Source of the DNA: Cupriavidus malaysiensis
GTDB lineage: Bacteria; Pseudomonadota; Gammaproteobacteria; Burkholderiales; Burkholderiaceae
Length of the DNA: 64,000 bases
Direction of reading: 5' to 3'
NCBI RefSeq assembly: GCF_001854325.1
Contig: NZ_CP017754.1
Coordinates: forward strand, 806,001-870,000
Shown: positions 29,494 to 39,627 of the stretch, piece after piece
Layout: the number at the start of each line of letters is the position of its first letter
Position numbering within the stretch: position 1 is the stretch's first letter
Program-made: the position numbers and the translations under genes
Notes under the pieces: generated by a model
What the model was told of the DNA's origin: nothing
Seen by the model: only the letters and a program-made list of their open reading frames with translations
The model's database searches: none

Positions 29494-29949
29494 TCAGGGA
29501 TGCCATTCGGTCAGGAGCTGGTGCACGGCTTCGGGCGTCGGCAGCGTGGCCAGGCCTTCGCGCATGTCGCGGTCGGACAGCAACTGGGCGATCTCCGACA
29601 GGATCTCGAGATGTTGCTGGGTGGCCTGCTCGGGTACCAGCAGGAAGATCAGCAGCGACACCGGCTTGCCGTCGGGCGATTCGAATGGGATCGGCTCGGC
29701 CAGACGCATGAAGGCGGCCAGCGGTTGCTTCAGGCCCTTGATGCGGCCATGCGGGATGGCCACGCCCGCGCCCAGCCCGGTCGAGCCCAGCGACTCGCGC
29801 GCGAACAGGTTGTCGGTGACCGTGGCCCGCGCCACGCCATGGTTGTTCTCGAAGAGGAGTCCGGCCTGTTCGAAGACGCGCTTCTTGCTGGTGACGCTGA
29901 CGTCGAGTGTGATGTTGCCTGGCGGCAGCAATTTGGCCAAACGGTTCAT
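29494..29949 (-). CDS. ptsN: Nitrogen-regulatory PTS enzyme IIA
   Basis: EIIA-Ntr phosphocarrier, terminal acceptor of the nitrogen PTS, acting on potassium uptake, stress and nitrogen regulators. 151 residues from the ATG at 29949 ([13 protein letters not shown]). The phosphorylated histidine lies in [15 protein letters not shown] (about residue 66), and the C-terminal region [23 protein letters not shown] is typical. A TATAAT hexamer on this strand (30068-30073) may be its -10 box. Confidence 0.94.
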   Translation of the reverse strand: MNRLAKLLPPGNITLDVSVTSKKRVFEQAGLLFENNHGVARATVTDNLFARESLGSTGLGAGVAIPHGRIKGLKQPLAAFMRLAEPIPFESPDGKPVSLLIFLLVPEQATQQHLEILSEIAQLLSDRDMREGLATLPTPEAVHQLLTEWHP

Positions 29950-30334
29950 GGCAGGTGCGCAGGGATTCCAGATAAGCGGCCCGGTGCGCTGCGCGCCCGG
30001 CCGGGTCAAAGAGGCGGAATATCCGCTCGCTCCGCCGGTCGGGCGCCGGCATGCGGAGTATCGGACCATTATAGAGCAGCCCGCCCGCCTTCTTGTGCGG
30101 CGCGCAAGCCGCGGTCCCGGCGGTAGCGGCGACTCATGTATTGGAGAGCATACACTGCGTCGCGCCACTTGCGAACTCCCCCGGACGAGGGCGTGTACGG
30201 GGCGTGCACGCGAGCCGGTCCGCCAAAAGCAAAAAACCGCGCTTTATGCGCGGTTCGTGGTCTGGCCCTTGTGCTGGTGGCCGACGGGCGGCCTCAAGGC
30301 AGATCAGGCAGATTGTTCTTATTGTTTTCTCTGG
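29950..30334 (-). other. Intergenic region between hpf and ptsN
   Basis: 385 nt. It holds the hpf terminator (30229-30258) and, downstream of it, a promoter-like TATAAT on the minus strand at 30068-30073, about 119 nt before ptsN. This suggests ptsN-hprK is transcribed separately from hpf-rpoN. I see no gene in it. Confidence 0.5.
30229..30258 (-). terminator. Intrinsic terminator after hpf
   Basis: Minus-strand stem of 8 bp (arms 30235-30242 and 30248-30255, AACCGCGC/GCGCGGTT) with a 5-nt loop, running into six T (30231-30236 A-run on plus). Confidence 0.88.
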
Positions 30335-30685
30335 CTATTGCTGCATCTGTGCGGCAGCCATCTGGTACTTCACGGATTCCCGGTCGTGGCTCTGCACGCG
30401 GTCCTTGTACCGGATGACCTGACGGTCCAGCTTGTCGACCAGTGCGTCGATCGCCGCATACAGGTCTTCGTGGTGCGCCTCGACGAAGATGTCCTTGCCC
30501 TTCAGATGCAGATTGATTTCCGCGTACTGACGCCTGTCCTTTTCCTTGTGGTTGTCGACAGAGAGCAGCACGCTAACGCCGATGACTTGATCGAAATGCC
30601 TGACGATACGCTCCAGCTTCGTTTCCACGTACTCACGCAGGGGTGGCGTGATGTCCAGGTGGTGTCCACTGATCTTGAAGTTCAT
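30335..30685 (-). CDS. hpf: Ribosome hibernation promoting factor (short HPF)
   Basis: 116 residues. Begins [27 protein letters not shown] with the sigma-54 modulation/S30EA family pattern, then [36 protein letters not shown]. It binds the 30S decoding region in stationary phase to form 100S particles. AAGGAGA lies 8 nt before the ATG. It follows rpoN by 49 nt, as in enterics. The long C-terminal dimerisation domain of long HPF is absent. Confidence 0.94.
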   Translation of the reverse strand: MNFKISGHHLDITPPLREYVETKLERIVRHFDQVIGVSVLLSVDNHKEKDRRQYAEINLHLKGKDIFVEAHHEDLYAAIDALVDKLDRQVIRYKDRVQSHDRESVKYQMAAAQMQQ

Positions 30686-30734
30686 AGCGCTTCTCCTTCT
30701 GAAAGAGCCACACCAGGCAGGCGATGCGGCTCGG

Positions 30735-32210
30735 CTACAAAGACTTGCGGAGATTGACTGCCGGGATCTTCAGCGCTTCTCGGTACTTGGCGACCGTCCG
30801 GCGCGCCACGACGAAGCCCTGATCGCCCAGCAATTCGGCAATTCGGCTGTCGGACAGGGGATTCTTCGGGTCTTCGGCTCCTATCAGTTGCTTGATCAAG
30901 GCTCGGATAGCCGTTGATGAAGCAGCGCCGCCCGTTTCCGTGGACACATGGCTGCCGAAGAAGTACTTCAGCTCGAAAGTGCCCATGGGGGTGGCCATGT
31001 ATTTGTTAGTCGTCACCCGAGAGATGGTTGACTCGTGTAATCCCAGTGTATCGGCAATCTCCCGCAAAACCAAGGGGCGCATCGCAATTTCACCGTGGCT
31101 GAAGAAGTTCTTTTGACGCTCGACAATGGCCTGTGCGACACGCAGGATGGTGTCGAAGCGCTGCTGGATGTTCTTGATCAGCCAGCGGGCTTCCTGCAGT
31201 TTCTGCTGCAGGCCGGCGGCACCGGATTCGCCCTTGGCGCCGCGCAGGATCTGCGCGTACATGTCGTTGATGCGCAGGCGCGGCATCACGTCGGGATTGA
31301 GTTGGGCGATCCAGCCGCTGCCGCTCTTGCGCACGAACACGTCGGGCACGACGAAGTCGGCCTGCGGACGGTTGTAGGCGTGGCCCGGATACGGTGCCAG
31401 CGAGCGGATCAGGTCATGTGCTGCCTTCAGCGCCGTCTCGTCCACCTGCAGCGCCTTCTTCAAGCGCGTGTAATCGCGCGCGGCCAGCAGTTCCAGGTGG
31501 TGGTTGACGATGCCCAGCGCCAGCTCGCGCTGCGGATGCGACAGCCGCCGCAGCTGCAGCGCCAGGCATTCGGCCGCATTGCGCGCTCCCACGCCGGGTG
31601 GATCGAAGCTCTGCAGCAGGGCCAGCATGGCCTGCACTTCCTCGATCTCGAACTCCAGCTCTTCGGGCAGCTCTTCGCAGATCTCCTCGAGCGTGGCGCT
31701 GAGGTAGCCGTCGTCGTCGAGCGACTCGATCAGGAAGATGGCCAGGCCCTTGTCGCGCGCCGAGATCTTCAGCGGCGCGAGCTGTTCCATCAGGTGCTCG
31801 CGCAGGGTCGGCTCGGCGTCGCGCAGTTGCAGCGGCGCCTTCTCGTCTTCGTCGCCCTGGGGGCGACGCGCGAAGTCGTCCAGGCTCCAGTCGCTGCCGT
31901 AGTCGTCGGCGCCGTCGCCGAAGCGCTCTTCATCGCCGCCGCCCTCGTCGCTGCGTGCCTCGCCATTGCCCTGCGCTTCGGCCGGGGCCGGCGCGGGTGC
32001 GCTCTGCACGTTGATGCTGCCATCGGCGGCCACCCGCAGCGGGCTCTCGATCCAATCGTTTTCGCGCTCGAGCAGAGGGTTTTCGATCAGGGCCTGCTCG
32101 ACTTCCTGCTGCAGTTCGAGCGTGGAAAGCTGCAACAGCCGGATCGACTGCTGAAGCTGTGGCGTCAGTGCGAGATGCTGGGAAAGGCGGAGCTGAAGCG
32201 AAGGTTTCAT
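30735..32210 (-). CDS. rpoN: RNA polymerase sigma-54 factor
   Basis: 491 residues. Region I is the glutamine-rich [29 protein letters not shown]; region II is acidic (residues about 65-120); region III holds the core-binding and helix-turn-helix segments ([24 protein letters not shown]). The RpoN box [10 protein letters not shown], which contacts the -24 element, lies near the C-terminus. Directs nitrogen and related regulons with enhancer-binding activators. Its neighbours hpf, ptsN, rapZ and upstream lptB are the conserved rpoN cluster. Confidence 0.97.
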   Translation of the reverse strand: MKPSLQLRLSQHLALTPQLQQSIRLLQLSTLELQQEVEQALIENPLLERENDWIESPLRVAADGSINVQSAPAPAPAEAQGNGEARSDEGGGDEERFGDGADDYGSDWSLDDFARRPQGDEDEKAPLQLRDAEPTLREHLMEQLAPLKISARDKGLAIFLIESLDDDGYLSATLEEICEELPEELEFEIEEVQAMLALLQSFDPPGVGARNAAECLALQLRRLSHPQRELALGIVNHHLELLAARDYTRLKKALQVDETALKAAHDLIRSLAPYPGHAYNRPQADFVVPDVFVRKSGSGWIAQLNPDVMPRLRINDMYAQILRGAKGESGAAGLQQKLQEARWLIKNIQQRFDTILRVAQAIVERQKNFFSHGEIAMRPLVLREIADTLGLHESTISRVTTNKYMATPMGTFELKYFFGSHVSTETGGAASSTAIRALIKQLIGAEDPKNPLSDSRIAELLGDQGFVVARRTVAKYREALKIPAVNLRKSL

Positions 32211-32310
32211 GCGGCCTATTCTATGCCCATCCGCAGCGCGATGGAACGAAAATTGCTAACGTTCCTGCCGCTTTGTCGCGGTCCCGCGCCGGCGAGGCGC
32301 GGCCACCGCA

Positions 32311-33105
32311 TCACATGCGGAAGTTCTCGCCCAGGTAGACCCGGCGCACCGATTCGTTGGCGATGATTTCCTGCGGGCGGCCCTCGGCCAGCACCGCGCC
32401 CTCGCTGATGATGTAGGCGTGGTCGCAGATGCCCAGCGTCTCGCGCACATTGTGGTCGGTGATCAGCACGCCGATGTTGCGCGCCTTGAGGAAGCTGACG
32501 ATACGCTGGATCTCGCCCACCGCGATCGGGTCGACACCGGCGAACGGTTCGTCGAGCAGGATGAAGCGCGGGGCCGAAGCCAGCGCGCGCGCGATTTCCA
32601 CGCGCCGGCGCTCGCCGCCCGACAGAGACAGCGCGGGATTCTGGCGCAGGTGGGCGATCTGCAGGTCGTCGAGCAGCGCGTCCAGGCGGCGCTCGATCTC
32701 CTGCGCCGACAGCGGCTTGCCGTCGACGATCTGCAGCTCCAGCACCGCGCGGATGTTCTCCTCGACGTTGAGCTTGCGGAACACCGAGGCCTCCTGCGGC
32801 AGGTAGGACAGGCCCATGCGCGCGCGCTCGTGGATGGCCAGGCCGCTCAGGTGCAGGCCGTCGAGCACGATGTCGCCTTCGTCCAGCGCCACCAGGCCGA
32901 CGATCATGTAGAAGGAGGTGGTCTTGCCGGCGCCGTTGGGCCCTAGCAGGCCGACCACCTCGCCGCTCTTGACGTCGAGCGAGACGTCCTTGACCACCGT
33001 GCGCGAGCCATAGCGCTTCTTCAGGTGGCGTACCGTCAGCGTGCTGCCGCCGGCGGACTGGCCGTTGCTGGCGGTGGCGGCGGGGGCGGTCTGGGTATCG
33101 GTCAT
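32311..33105 (-). CDS. lptB: LPS export ABC transporter ATP-binding protein LptB
   Basis: 264 residues. Walker [15 protein letters not shown]-loop [11 protein letters not shown], signature [15 protein letters not shown], Walker [14 protein letters not shown] and H-loop [10 protein letters not shown] are all present. It powers LptFG extraction of LPS from the inner membrane. An N-terminal extension of about 22 residues (Thr/Ala/Ser-rich) precedes the ABC domain; the true start may be later. Follows lptA by 55 nt. Confidence 0.95.
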   Translation of the reverse strand: MTDTQTAPAATASNGQSAGGSTLTVRHLKKRYGSRTVVKDVSLDVKSGEVVGLLGPNGAGKTTSFYMIVGLVALDEGDIVLDGLHLSGLAIHERARMGLSYLPQEASVFRKLNVEENIRAVLELQIVDGKPLSAQEIERRLDALLDDLQIAHLRQNPALSLSGGERRRVEIARALASAPRFILLDEPFAGVDPIAVGEIQRIVSFLKARNIGVLITDHNVRETLGICDHAYIISEGAVLAEGRPQEIIANESVRRVYLGENFRM

Positions 33106-33160
33106 GAGGGCAGTGCGTTGGGAGCGCCTGGCGCGCTGGATGCGTTGCGTTCGGCTGGGT

Positions 33161-33841
33161 TCAGGACTTGGACGGCGCGGGTGCGGACTTCAGCTCCAGC
33201 GGCGGCGCTGCCGGCGCGCTGGCCGGCTGGCGCGGCGAGAGCACGGCGCGCACGCGTCCCGAGGAGGTCACCGCGCCTTTGTCGCCGCTGCTGCTGGCCG
33301 TGTAGTACTCGTTGTTGCTGTCGTAGGTGATCACGGCGCCGCGGATCTCGTCGATCTGCTTGCCGCCCGCCAGGCGCGCCATGCGGGCCTGGCCGATCAG
33401 CTTGGAGATGCCTTGCTTGCCGTCGTACTCGATGCGGTCGCCCCAGCCGTCGATGTACTCGTCGACGTTGTCGCGCTTCTGGCGGATATAGGCGAGCTTG
33501 CCCGGCTTGGCGGTGGCGATGGCGTACTGGTAGCCCTCGGGGTCGGTGCGCAGCTCGGCGGCGTCCGATTTCAGCACCATGGTGCCCTTGGTCAGGACCA
33601 CGTTGCCGGTCAGCGTGTAGACCTGCTTGACGTCATCGTAGCTGGCGTTGTCGGCCTCGAGCACCAGCGGCTTGTCGCGGTCGGCGCGCTCGGCGTGGGC
33701 GGCCGGCGCCAGGCAGAGCGCGGCGGCCGCGGCCAGCAGGGCAGGCGAAATCCGGGCGCGGAACCACGTCTTCAAGGCAGGCATCATGATGGTGAGCGGA
33801 TGGAGAAAGCGGCGGCTGCGGGTTGCCGCGCGCGGTTGCAT
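33161..33841 (-). CDS. lptA: LPS transport periplasmic protein LptA
   Basis: Bridges LPS across the periplasm between LptC and LptD. 226 residues from the ATG at 33841, which lies 3 nt after the lptC stop and has a GAGG sequence upstream; a start at 33787 (MMPALK) would give a more standard signal peptide ([20 protein letters not shown]) but lacks a ribosome site. The OstA-like beta-jellyroll covers [32 protein letters not shown] to [23 protein letters not shown] Pro/Ala-rich tail follows. Confidence 0.93.
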   Translation of the reverse strand: MQPRAATRSRRFLHPLTIMMPALKTWFRARISPALLAAAAALCLAPAAHAERADRDKPLVLEADNASYDDVKQVYTLTGNVVLTKGTMVLKSDAAELRTDPEGYQYAIATAKPGKLAYIRQKRDNVDEYIDGWGDRIEYDGKQGISKLIGQARMARLAGGKQIDEIRGAVITYDSNNEYYTASSSGDKGAVTSSGRVRAVLSPRQPASAPAAPPLELKSAPAPSKS

Positions 33842-33844
33842 GAC

Positions 33845-34474
33845 TTAGGACCTCGGCGCGGGCGCGCCGCGCGGGGTGGTGACGATAGTGCCGCGCACGT
33901 TGCCGAACAATTGTACTTCGCGCGTGACGTTGTTGAAGAGCAGGCCGTTGGCGTTCATCACGGAGACGCCGCGGGTGAGCTGCACCGGTTTGTCGGTCTT
34001 CACGAGATCGTCGTTGACGAGGATCCGGAAGTACTCGGAGGCCGCGCTCATCTGCGGGTCCTGCGCCGGGTCGGGACCCTGCGCCCGCACGATGAGGCCG
34101 TTGTCGTAGAGGTCGATGACCGAGCCGTCCGCGTTCATCTTGCCGCGGTCGGCGCGGCCGCTCACCGGCGGGCGGCCCGGATCGTAGGAGCGCATCGCGG
34201 GGCGGGCGAACTCGTAGGTCTGGTCGTCCTCGAAGTGCACCATCTTGTCGCCGTTGAAGCGCAACTTGGTGTCGCCGTTCACGTCGAGTTCGGTGGCCGC
34301 GAAGCGGTCCATGTAGTAGTCGGGCTCGTGGCGTGCCGTCTTCGGGCCGGTCGCGGCTTCGCGCGGCGAGTTGATCTGCACGAGCCAGAACGTGCTGCCG
34401 GCGACCACCGCCATCAGCAGCATGGGCAGCGCGCGCATGGCGAGCCGGCTGAGGGAAGACAGGATGGATTGCAT
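33845..34474 (-). CDS. lptC: LPS export protein LptC
   Basis: 209 residues. One N-terminal membrane helix (AMRALPMLLMAVVAGSTFWLVQI, about residues 12-34) and a periplasmic LptC domain (PDYYMDRFAATELDVNGDTKLRFNGDKMVHFEDDQTYEF; later FNNVTREVQLFGNVRG). Passes LPS from LptBFG to LptA. It starts only 16 nt after the kdsD stop; kdsC, usually present between these two genes, is absent here. Confidence 0.93.
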   Translation of the reverse strand: MQSILSSLSRLAMRALPMLLMAVVAGSTFWLVQINSPREAATGPKTARHEPDYYMDRFAATELDVNGDTKLRFNGDKMVHFEDDQTYEFARPAMRSYDPGRPPVSGRADRGKMNADGSVIDLYDNGLIVRAQGPDPAQDPQMSAASEYFRILVNDDLVKTDKPVQLTRGVSVMNANGLLFNNVTREVQLFGNVRGTIVTTPRGAPAPRS

Positions 34475-34490
34475 GGGCGCCCGACGTGCC

Positions 34491-35474
34491 TCAGATGACC
34501 TTGGCGCGGGTCAGGTCGTGGATGTGCAGCGCGCCGACCAGGCGCCCGCCCTCGTCCACCACCAGCAGCTGGTTGATGCGGTTGGCTTCCATCAGCTGTA
34601 CCGCCTCGACCGCCAGCCGGTCCGGGCCGATGCTGCGCGGATTACGGTGCATGACGTCGCCGATCGGCACCGTCTTCCAGTCGCGCGGGGTCTCCAGCAG
34701 GCGGCGCAGGTCGCCGTCGGTGAAGACGCCGATGGCGCGGCCGTCGGCGTCGACCACCGCGGTCATGGCCATGCCTTTGCGCGTGATTTCCATCAGCGCC
34801 TGTGCCAGCGGCGTGCTTTCGCGTACCTCGGGCACGGCATTGCCGCTGCGCATCACGTCGCGCACATGGGTCAGCAGCTTGCGCCCGAGCGCCCCGCCCG
34901 GGTGCGAGCGGGCGAAGTCCTCTTCGCCGAAACCGCGCGCGTCCAGCACCGCCACCGCGAGCGCGTCGCCCAGCGCCAGTGCCGCGGTGGTGCTGGCGGT
35001 CGGGGCCAGGTTCAGCGGGCAGGCTTCCTTCTCGACACCGGCATCCAGGTGCACGTCCGCCAGCTTGGCGAGCGTGGAGGCAGGGTTGCCCGTCACCGAG
35101 ATCAGGCGGGCACCGATGCGCTTGACGATCGGCACGATGGCGAGCAGCTCGCCGGTCTCGCCGGAATTGGAGAAGGCGACCAGTACGTCGTCGCGCGTCA
35201 CCATGCCGAGGTCGCCGTGGCTCGCCTCGGCGGGGTGGACGAAGAAGGCGGGCGTGCCGGTGGAGGCCAGGGTGGCGGCCACCTTGCGGCCGATATGGCC
35301 CGACTTGCCGATGCCCGAAACGACCACGCGGCCGCTGCAGTGGAGGACGAGCTCCACCGCGCGCGCAAATTCGTGAGTCAGGCGGGCGGACAGTGCCGCC
35401 ACGGCATCGGCCTCGGTCTGCAGGGTATTGCGAGCGAGCTGAAGTGCTCGATCGGCATCGAAATTGGCTATCAT
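34491..35474 (-). CDS. kdsD: Arabinose-5-phosphate isomerase (KdsD/KpsF)
   Basis: Converts ribulose-5-phosphate to arabinose-5-phosphate, first step to Kdo of LPS. 327 residues from the ATG at 35474. SIS domain (VVVSGIGKSGHIGRKVAATLASTG; SNSGETGELL; EASHGDLG) followed by two CBS domains (about residues 205-327: VMRSGNAVPEV, VFTDGDLRRLLE, VMHRNPRSIGPDRL). First gene of the minus-strand LPS-rpoN block; divergent from the KefB-type antiporter. The C-terminus is intact, so the lack of kdsC downstream is not due to fusion. Confidence 0.95.
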   Translation of the reverse strand: MIANFDADRALQLARNTLQTEADAVAALSARLTHEFARAVELVLHCSGRVVVSGIGKSGHIGRKVAATLASTGTPAFFVHPAEASHGDLGMVTRDDVLVAFSNSGETGELLAIVPIVKRIGARLISVTGNPASTLAKLADVHLDAGVEKEACPLNLAPTASTTAALALGDALAVAVLDARGFGEEDFARSHPGGALGRKLLTHVRDVMRSGNAVPEVRESTPLAQALMEITRKGMAMTAVVDADGRAIGVFTDGDLRRLLETPRDWKTVPIGDVMHRNPRSIGPDRLAVEAVQLMEANRINQLLVVDEGGRLVGALHIHDLTRAKVI

Positions 35475-35625
35475 GGCGACGAAGTATACCAACGAATGCG
35501 ATGGCGTCTGGCCCGTCCCACCAGGGGGGGCGTTCCCGGGCGGCAACCGCGCTTGCCGGGTCCCGCCGGCGGGCGGCCCGCGCCGGGCGGCCCGTGCGCC
35601 GGGCCGGCCCACCCAGAGCCTTTCG

Positions 35626-37605
35626 ATGCATTCTCCGCTGGAACTCACTCTTGTGCTGCTGGCAGCCGCCGTATTCGGCGTGGTCGCCTTCCGCATGCTG
35701 CAACTGCCTCCCATGCTGGGCTACCTCGCGGTCGGCATCCTGATCGGGCCGCACGCGCTGGCGCTGGCCGGCGATTCGGGGCAGATCCAGTACCTGGCCG
35801 AGTTCGGCGTGGTCTTCCTGATGTTCTCGATCGGGCTGGAGTTCAGCCTCGGCAAGCTGCGCGCCATGCGGCGGCTGGTGTTCGGCCTGGGCGGGTCGCA
35901 GGTGGTGCTGACCATGCTGGCGGTGCTGCCGGCCAGCCTGCTGTTCAACTGGCTGTTCCACCTGAGCTGGCAGGCGGCCATCGCCATCGGCGGCGCGCTT
36001 GCGATGTCCTCCACTGCGATCGTCTCCAAGATGCTGTCCGAGCGCATGGAACTGGAGACCGAGCACGGCCGCAACATCATCAGCGTGCTGCTGTTCCAGG
36101 ACCTGGCGGTGGTGCCGCTGCTGATCGTGATCCCGGCGCTGTCGCGCGACCCCGGCGACATGGCGGCCGCGCTGATGCTGGCGGCGGTGAAGATCGTGGT
36201 GGCGCTGAGCCTGATCTTCTACGTCGGCAAGAACCTGATGAGCCGCTGGTTCCACGTGGTGGCGGCGCGCCGCTCGCAGGAACTGTTCATGCTCAACCTG
36301 CTGCTGGTCACGCTCGGCATGGCCGCGCTCACCGAGCGGCTGGGCCTGTCGATGGCACTGGGCGCCTTCATCGCCGGCATGCTGATCTCGGAAACGCCCT
36401 ACCGCCACCAGGTGGAAGAGGACATCAAGCCCTTCCGCGACGTGCTGCTCGGCCTGTTCTTCGTCACCATCGGCATGCTGCTCAATGTGCGCGTGGTGCT
36501 CGATCACCTGTGGCTGGTCCTGTTGCTGCTGCTCTTGCCCATCCTCTTCAAGTTCGTGCTGATCGCGCTGCTGGCGCGCGCCTTCGGCTCGCGCCAGGGC
36601 GTGGCCATGCGCACCGGCCTGGGCCTGGCGCAGGCCGGCGAGTTCGGCTTCGTGCTGCTGAACCAGATCGACGGACTGAACCTGCTCGACCCGGTGCTGA
36701 CCCAGGTGATCCTGGCCTCCATGCTGCTGTCGATGCTGGCGGCGCCGTTCCTGATCCAGTACAGCGACGCCATCGTGCTGCGCTTCGCCGCCAACGAGTG
36801 GCTGCTGCAGTCCCTCAACATGACGCGTATCGCGGCGCAGAGCCTGCAGACCGAGAAGCACGCCATCATCTGCGGCTACGGCCGCAGCGGCCAGAACCTG
36901 GCGCGCATGCTGGAGCGCGAGGGCATCGGCTACGTCGCGCTGGACCTCGACCCCGACCGCGTGCGCGAGGCCGCCGCCGCGGGCGAGACCGTGGTGTACG
37001 GCGATGCCGGCCGGCGCGAGGCCCTGATCGCCGCCGGCATCCACCGCGCCGCGGCGCTGGTCGTCACCTACGCCAACACGCCCTCGGCGCTGCGGGTCCT
37101 GCACCATGTGCAGGAGCTGGAGCCGGGCTTGCCGGTGATCGTGCGCACGGTCGACGATTCGGAACTGGATGCCCTGCAGAAGGCCGGCGCCACCGAGGTG
37201 GTGCCCGAGATCATCGAAGGCAGCCTGATGCTGGCCTCGCACGCCCTGGTGCTGCTGGGCGTGCCGATGCGGCGCGTGGTGCGCGGTGTGCAGCAGGCGC
37301 GCGACGCGCGCTACAGCCTGTTGCGCGGCTACTTCCATGGCCGCGACGACGAGGAAGACATGCTCGAGCGCGATTCGGTGCGGCTGCGCTCGATCTCGCT
37401 CGGGGCGCAGGCCAGTTCGGTCGGCCGCCGCCTGGGTGCGCTGGGCCTGGCGCAGATGGGGGTGGAGGTGACCGCGGTGCGCCGCCGCGGTATCCGTGCC
37501 TTCGATCCGCAGGACGATACCGTGCTCGAGCCGGGCGACATCCTGGTGCTGCGCGGCCCGTCCGAGGCGCTGGACACCGCCGAACAGAGGCTGCTGGCCG
37601 GCTAG
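35626..37605 (+). CDS. CPA2-family cation:proton antiporter with RCK domain (KefB/YbaL type)
   Basis: 659 residues from the ATG at 35626 (MHSPLELTLVLL). The N-terminal Na/H exchanger domain has about 12 membrane helices to residue 390 (GYLAVGILIGPHALAL; FLMFSIGLEFSLGKL; LFFVTIGMLLNVRVV; GLAQAGEFGFVLL). Then a TrkA-N domain (HAIICGYGRSGQNLARMLEREG, about 410-525) and a TrkA-C domain (about 575-659). Probably potassium efflux in response to ligands bound by the RCK domain. The KefB ancillary flavoprotein gene (kefG) is not nearby. Confidence 0.9.
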   Translation: MHSPLELTLVLLAAAVFGVVAFRMLQLPPMLGYLAVGILIGPHALALAGDSGQIQYLAEFGVVFLMFSIGLEFSLGKLRAMRRLVFGLGGSQVVLTMLAVLPASLLFNWLFHLSWQAAIAIGGALAMSSTAIVSKMLSERMELETEHGRNIISVLLFQDLAVVPLLIVIPALSRDPGDMAAALMLAAVKIVVALSLIFYVGKNLMSRWFHVVAARRSQELFMLNLLLVTLGMAALTERLGLSMALGAFIAGMLISETPYRHQVEEDIKPFRDVLLGLFFVTIGMLLNVRVVLDHLWLVLLLLLLPILFKFVLIALLARAFGSRQGVAMRTGLGLAQAGEFGFVLLNQIDGLNLLDPVLTQVILASMLLSMLAAPFLIQYSDAIVLRFAANEWLLQSLNMTRIAAQSLQTEKHAIICGYGRSGQNLARMLEREGIGYVALDLDPDRVREAAAAGETVVYGDAGRREALIAAGIHRAAALVVTYANTPSALRVLHHVQELEPGLPVIVRTVDDSELDALQKAGATEVVPEIIEGSLMLASHALVLLGVPMRRVVRGVQQARDARYSLLRGYFHGRDDEEDMLERDSVRLRSISLGAQASSVGRRLGALGLAQMGVEVTAVRRRGIRAFDPQDDTVLEPGDILVLRGPSEALDTAEQRLLAG

Positions 37606-37620
37606 GCCGCTCAGGCGCGC

Positions 37621-37650
37621 TAGACCCGCTAGACCCGCTAGACCCGCTAG
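37621..37650. repeat. 9-bp tandem repeat at the end of the antiporter gene
   Basis: Three exact copies of TAGACCCGC plus a partial fourth (TAG). It fills the gap between the convergent antiporter and ribbon-helix-helix genes and supplies the stop of the latter. The unit length is a multiple of three, so the plus-strand TAGs (37621, 37630, 37639, 37648) are all in frame with the antiporter stop at 37603-37605. Confidence 0.9.
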
Positions 37651-38096
37651 GCAGGCAACTGCCCGGCCTTGGCGCGCGCAACGGGTACGCGGCGGGCGGA
37701 CCGTCCAGTTGCCGCTGCCGCGGCCGCGGCGGACGAGGGCGGCGTATCGACCCAGCCGGGTGGCAGGTCGCGCAGCACGGCGGCCGCATCGAGCGAACGG
37801 ATCGGCACGCGCGGGTCGGCGGGGATGCGGCCCTCGCCCTGCAGCATCAGGTACCGCAGGCAGCACACACGCAGGAAGGACGAGAAATTCGCCACCTCGC
37901 CCCGGTGGGCGGCGAGTTCGTCATACAGCCGCGCGATCAGCTGGCTGACGCTCATGCCGTCGCGCTGCGCCAGTTCCGCCAGCACTTCCCAGAACAGTTT
38001 TTCCAGCCGGATGCTGGTGGCCACGCCATGCAGGCGCAGCGAGCGCGACTGGCATACGTAGGACTCCGGGTTGGCCCGGATGAAGATCTCGCACAT
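37647..38096 (-). CDS. Ribbon-helix-helix domain protein
   Basis: 149 residues from the ATG at 38096 (MCEIFIRANPESYVCQSRS). The first 85 residues match the RHH_4-type domain: SRSLRLHGVATSIRLEKLFWEVLAELAQRDGMSVSQLIARLYDEL, a short beta strand followed by two helices that could bind DNA as a dimer. Cysteines in FLRVCCLRYLML follow. The tail (about residues 110-149) is Ala/Pro/Arg-rich and looks disordered. Regulatory target unknown. Its stop lies within the 9-bp tandem repeat. Confidence 0.8.
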   Translation of the reverse strand: MCEIFIRANPESYVCQSRSLRLHGVATSIRLEKLFWEVLAELAQRDGMSVSQLIARLYDELAAHRGEVANFSSFLRVCCLRYLMLQGEGRIPADPRVPIRSLDAAAVLRDLPPGWVDTPPSSAAAAAAATGRSARRVPVARAKAGQLPA

Positions 38097-38151
38097 CGGC
38101 AACTCCCGCGCGGGTGTGGCGCGCCAGGCCGGCGCGCCGCGTTCGGAAGCC

Positions 38152-38730
<579 letters not shown>

Positions 38731-38963
38731 TGCTGTCTCCTGCTATGGTTACGGGTTGCACGGCCGGTGCCGGACCGATTCCGGCGCCGCGGCTCCGTAT
38801 CTGACGGTGCAGTCCATTGTGTTGCCGTCCGCCCCGGTGCGGGTGGTAGCCCGATACCGCAGGCGCGGCCACGCCATGGCGGCCAGGCCCGAGGCACCGC
38901 GGCCGGACGCCCGCAGACGTTTTCCTAAGGCAATTCACGTACCGCTCCAGGTCCCCCGACACC

Positions 38964-39536
38964 ATGACCGACATCAAGATCGACTCGCCCGAACTGGGCG
39001 ACGTCTCCAGCTACCTGCGCGACCGCATCCGCACCGTGCCCGACTGGCCGCTGCCCGGCGTGCAGTTCCGCGACATCACGCCGCTGCTGCAGGATCCCAA
39101 GACCCTGCGCGTGCTGGTGGACGTCTTCGTGCACCGCTACATGGATGCCCGGCTCGACCTGGTCGCCGGCATCGATGCGCGCGGCTTCATCCTGGGCGCG
39201 ATCGTCGCCTACGAACTGAACCTGGGCTTCGTGCCGATCCGCAAGAAGGGCAAGCTGCCCTACCAGACCGTGGCGGAGGAATACGAGCTGGAATACGGCA
39301 GCGCCACCGTCGAGATCCACGCCGACGCCTGCAAGCGCGGCGACCGCGTGCTGCTGATCGACGACCTGATCGCCACCGGCGGCACCATGATGGCCGGCCG
39401 CAAGCTGCTGGAGCGCCTGGGCGGCGTGGTGGTGGAGGGGGCGGCCATCGTCGACCTGCCCGAGCTGGGCGGCTCGCGCCTGCTGCGCGACGCCGGCCTG
39501 CCGTTGTTCACGGTGTGCGGCTTCGACGGCCACTGA
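38964..39536 (+). CDS. apt: Adenine phosphoribosyltransferase
   Basis: Purine salvage: adenine plus PRPP gives AMP. 190 residues. Motifs: [64 protein letters not shown], and the PRPP-binding loop [14 protein letters not shown]. Starts at the ATG at 38964; the upstream 233 nt to the divergent DJ-1 gene hold the promoters. Confidence 0.95.
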   Translation: MTDIKIDSPELGDVSSYLRDRIRTVPDWPLPGVQFRDITPLLQDPKTLRVLVDVFVHRYMDARLDLVAGIDARGFILGAIVAYELNLGFVPIRKKGKLPYQTVAEEYELEYGSATVEIHADACKRGDRVLLIDDLIATGGTMMAGRKLLERLGGVVVEGAAIVDLPELGGSRLLRDAGLPLFTVCGFDGH

Positions 39537-39627
39537 TGCCTCAGCCGGCGCGCGGACGGTGTCCCGCGCGCCGGATCGCCGCCGCACCAGACCGATCCGC
39601 CGATCGCCCTTGCCGGAGCCATTCCCC

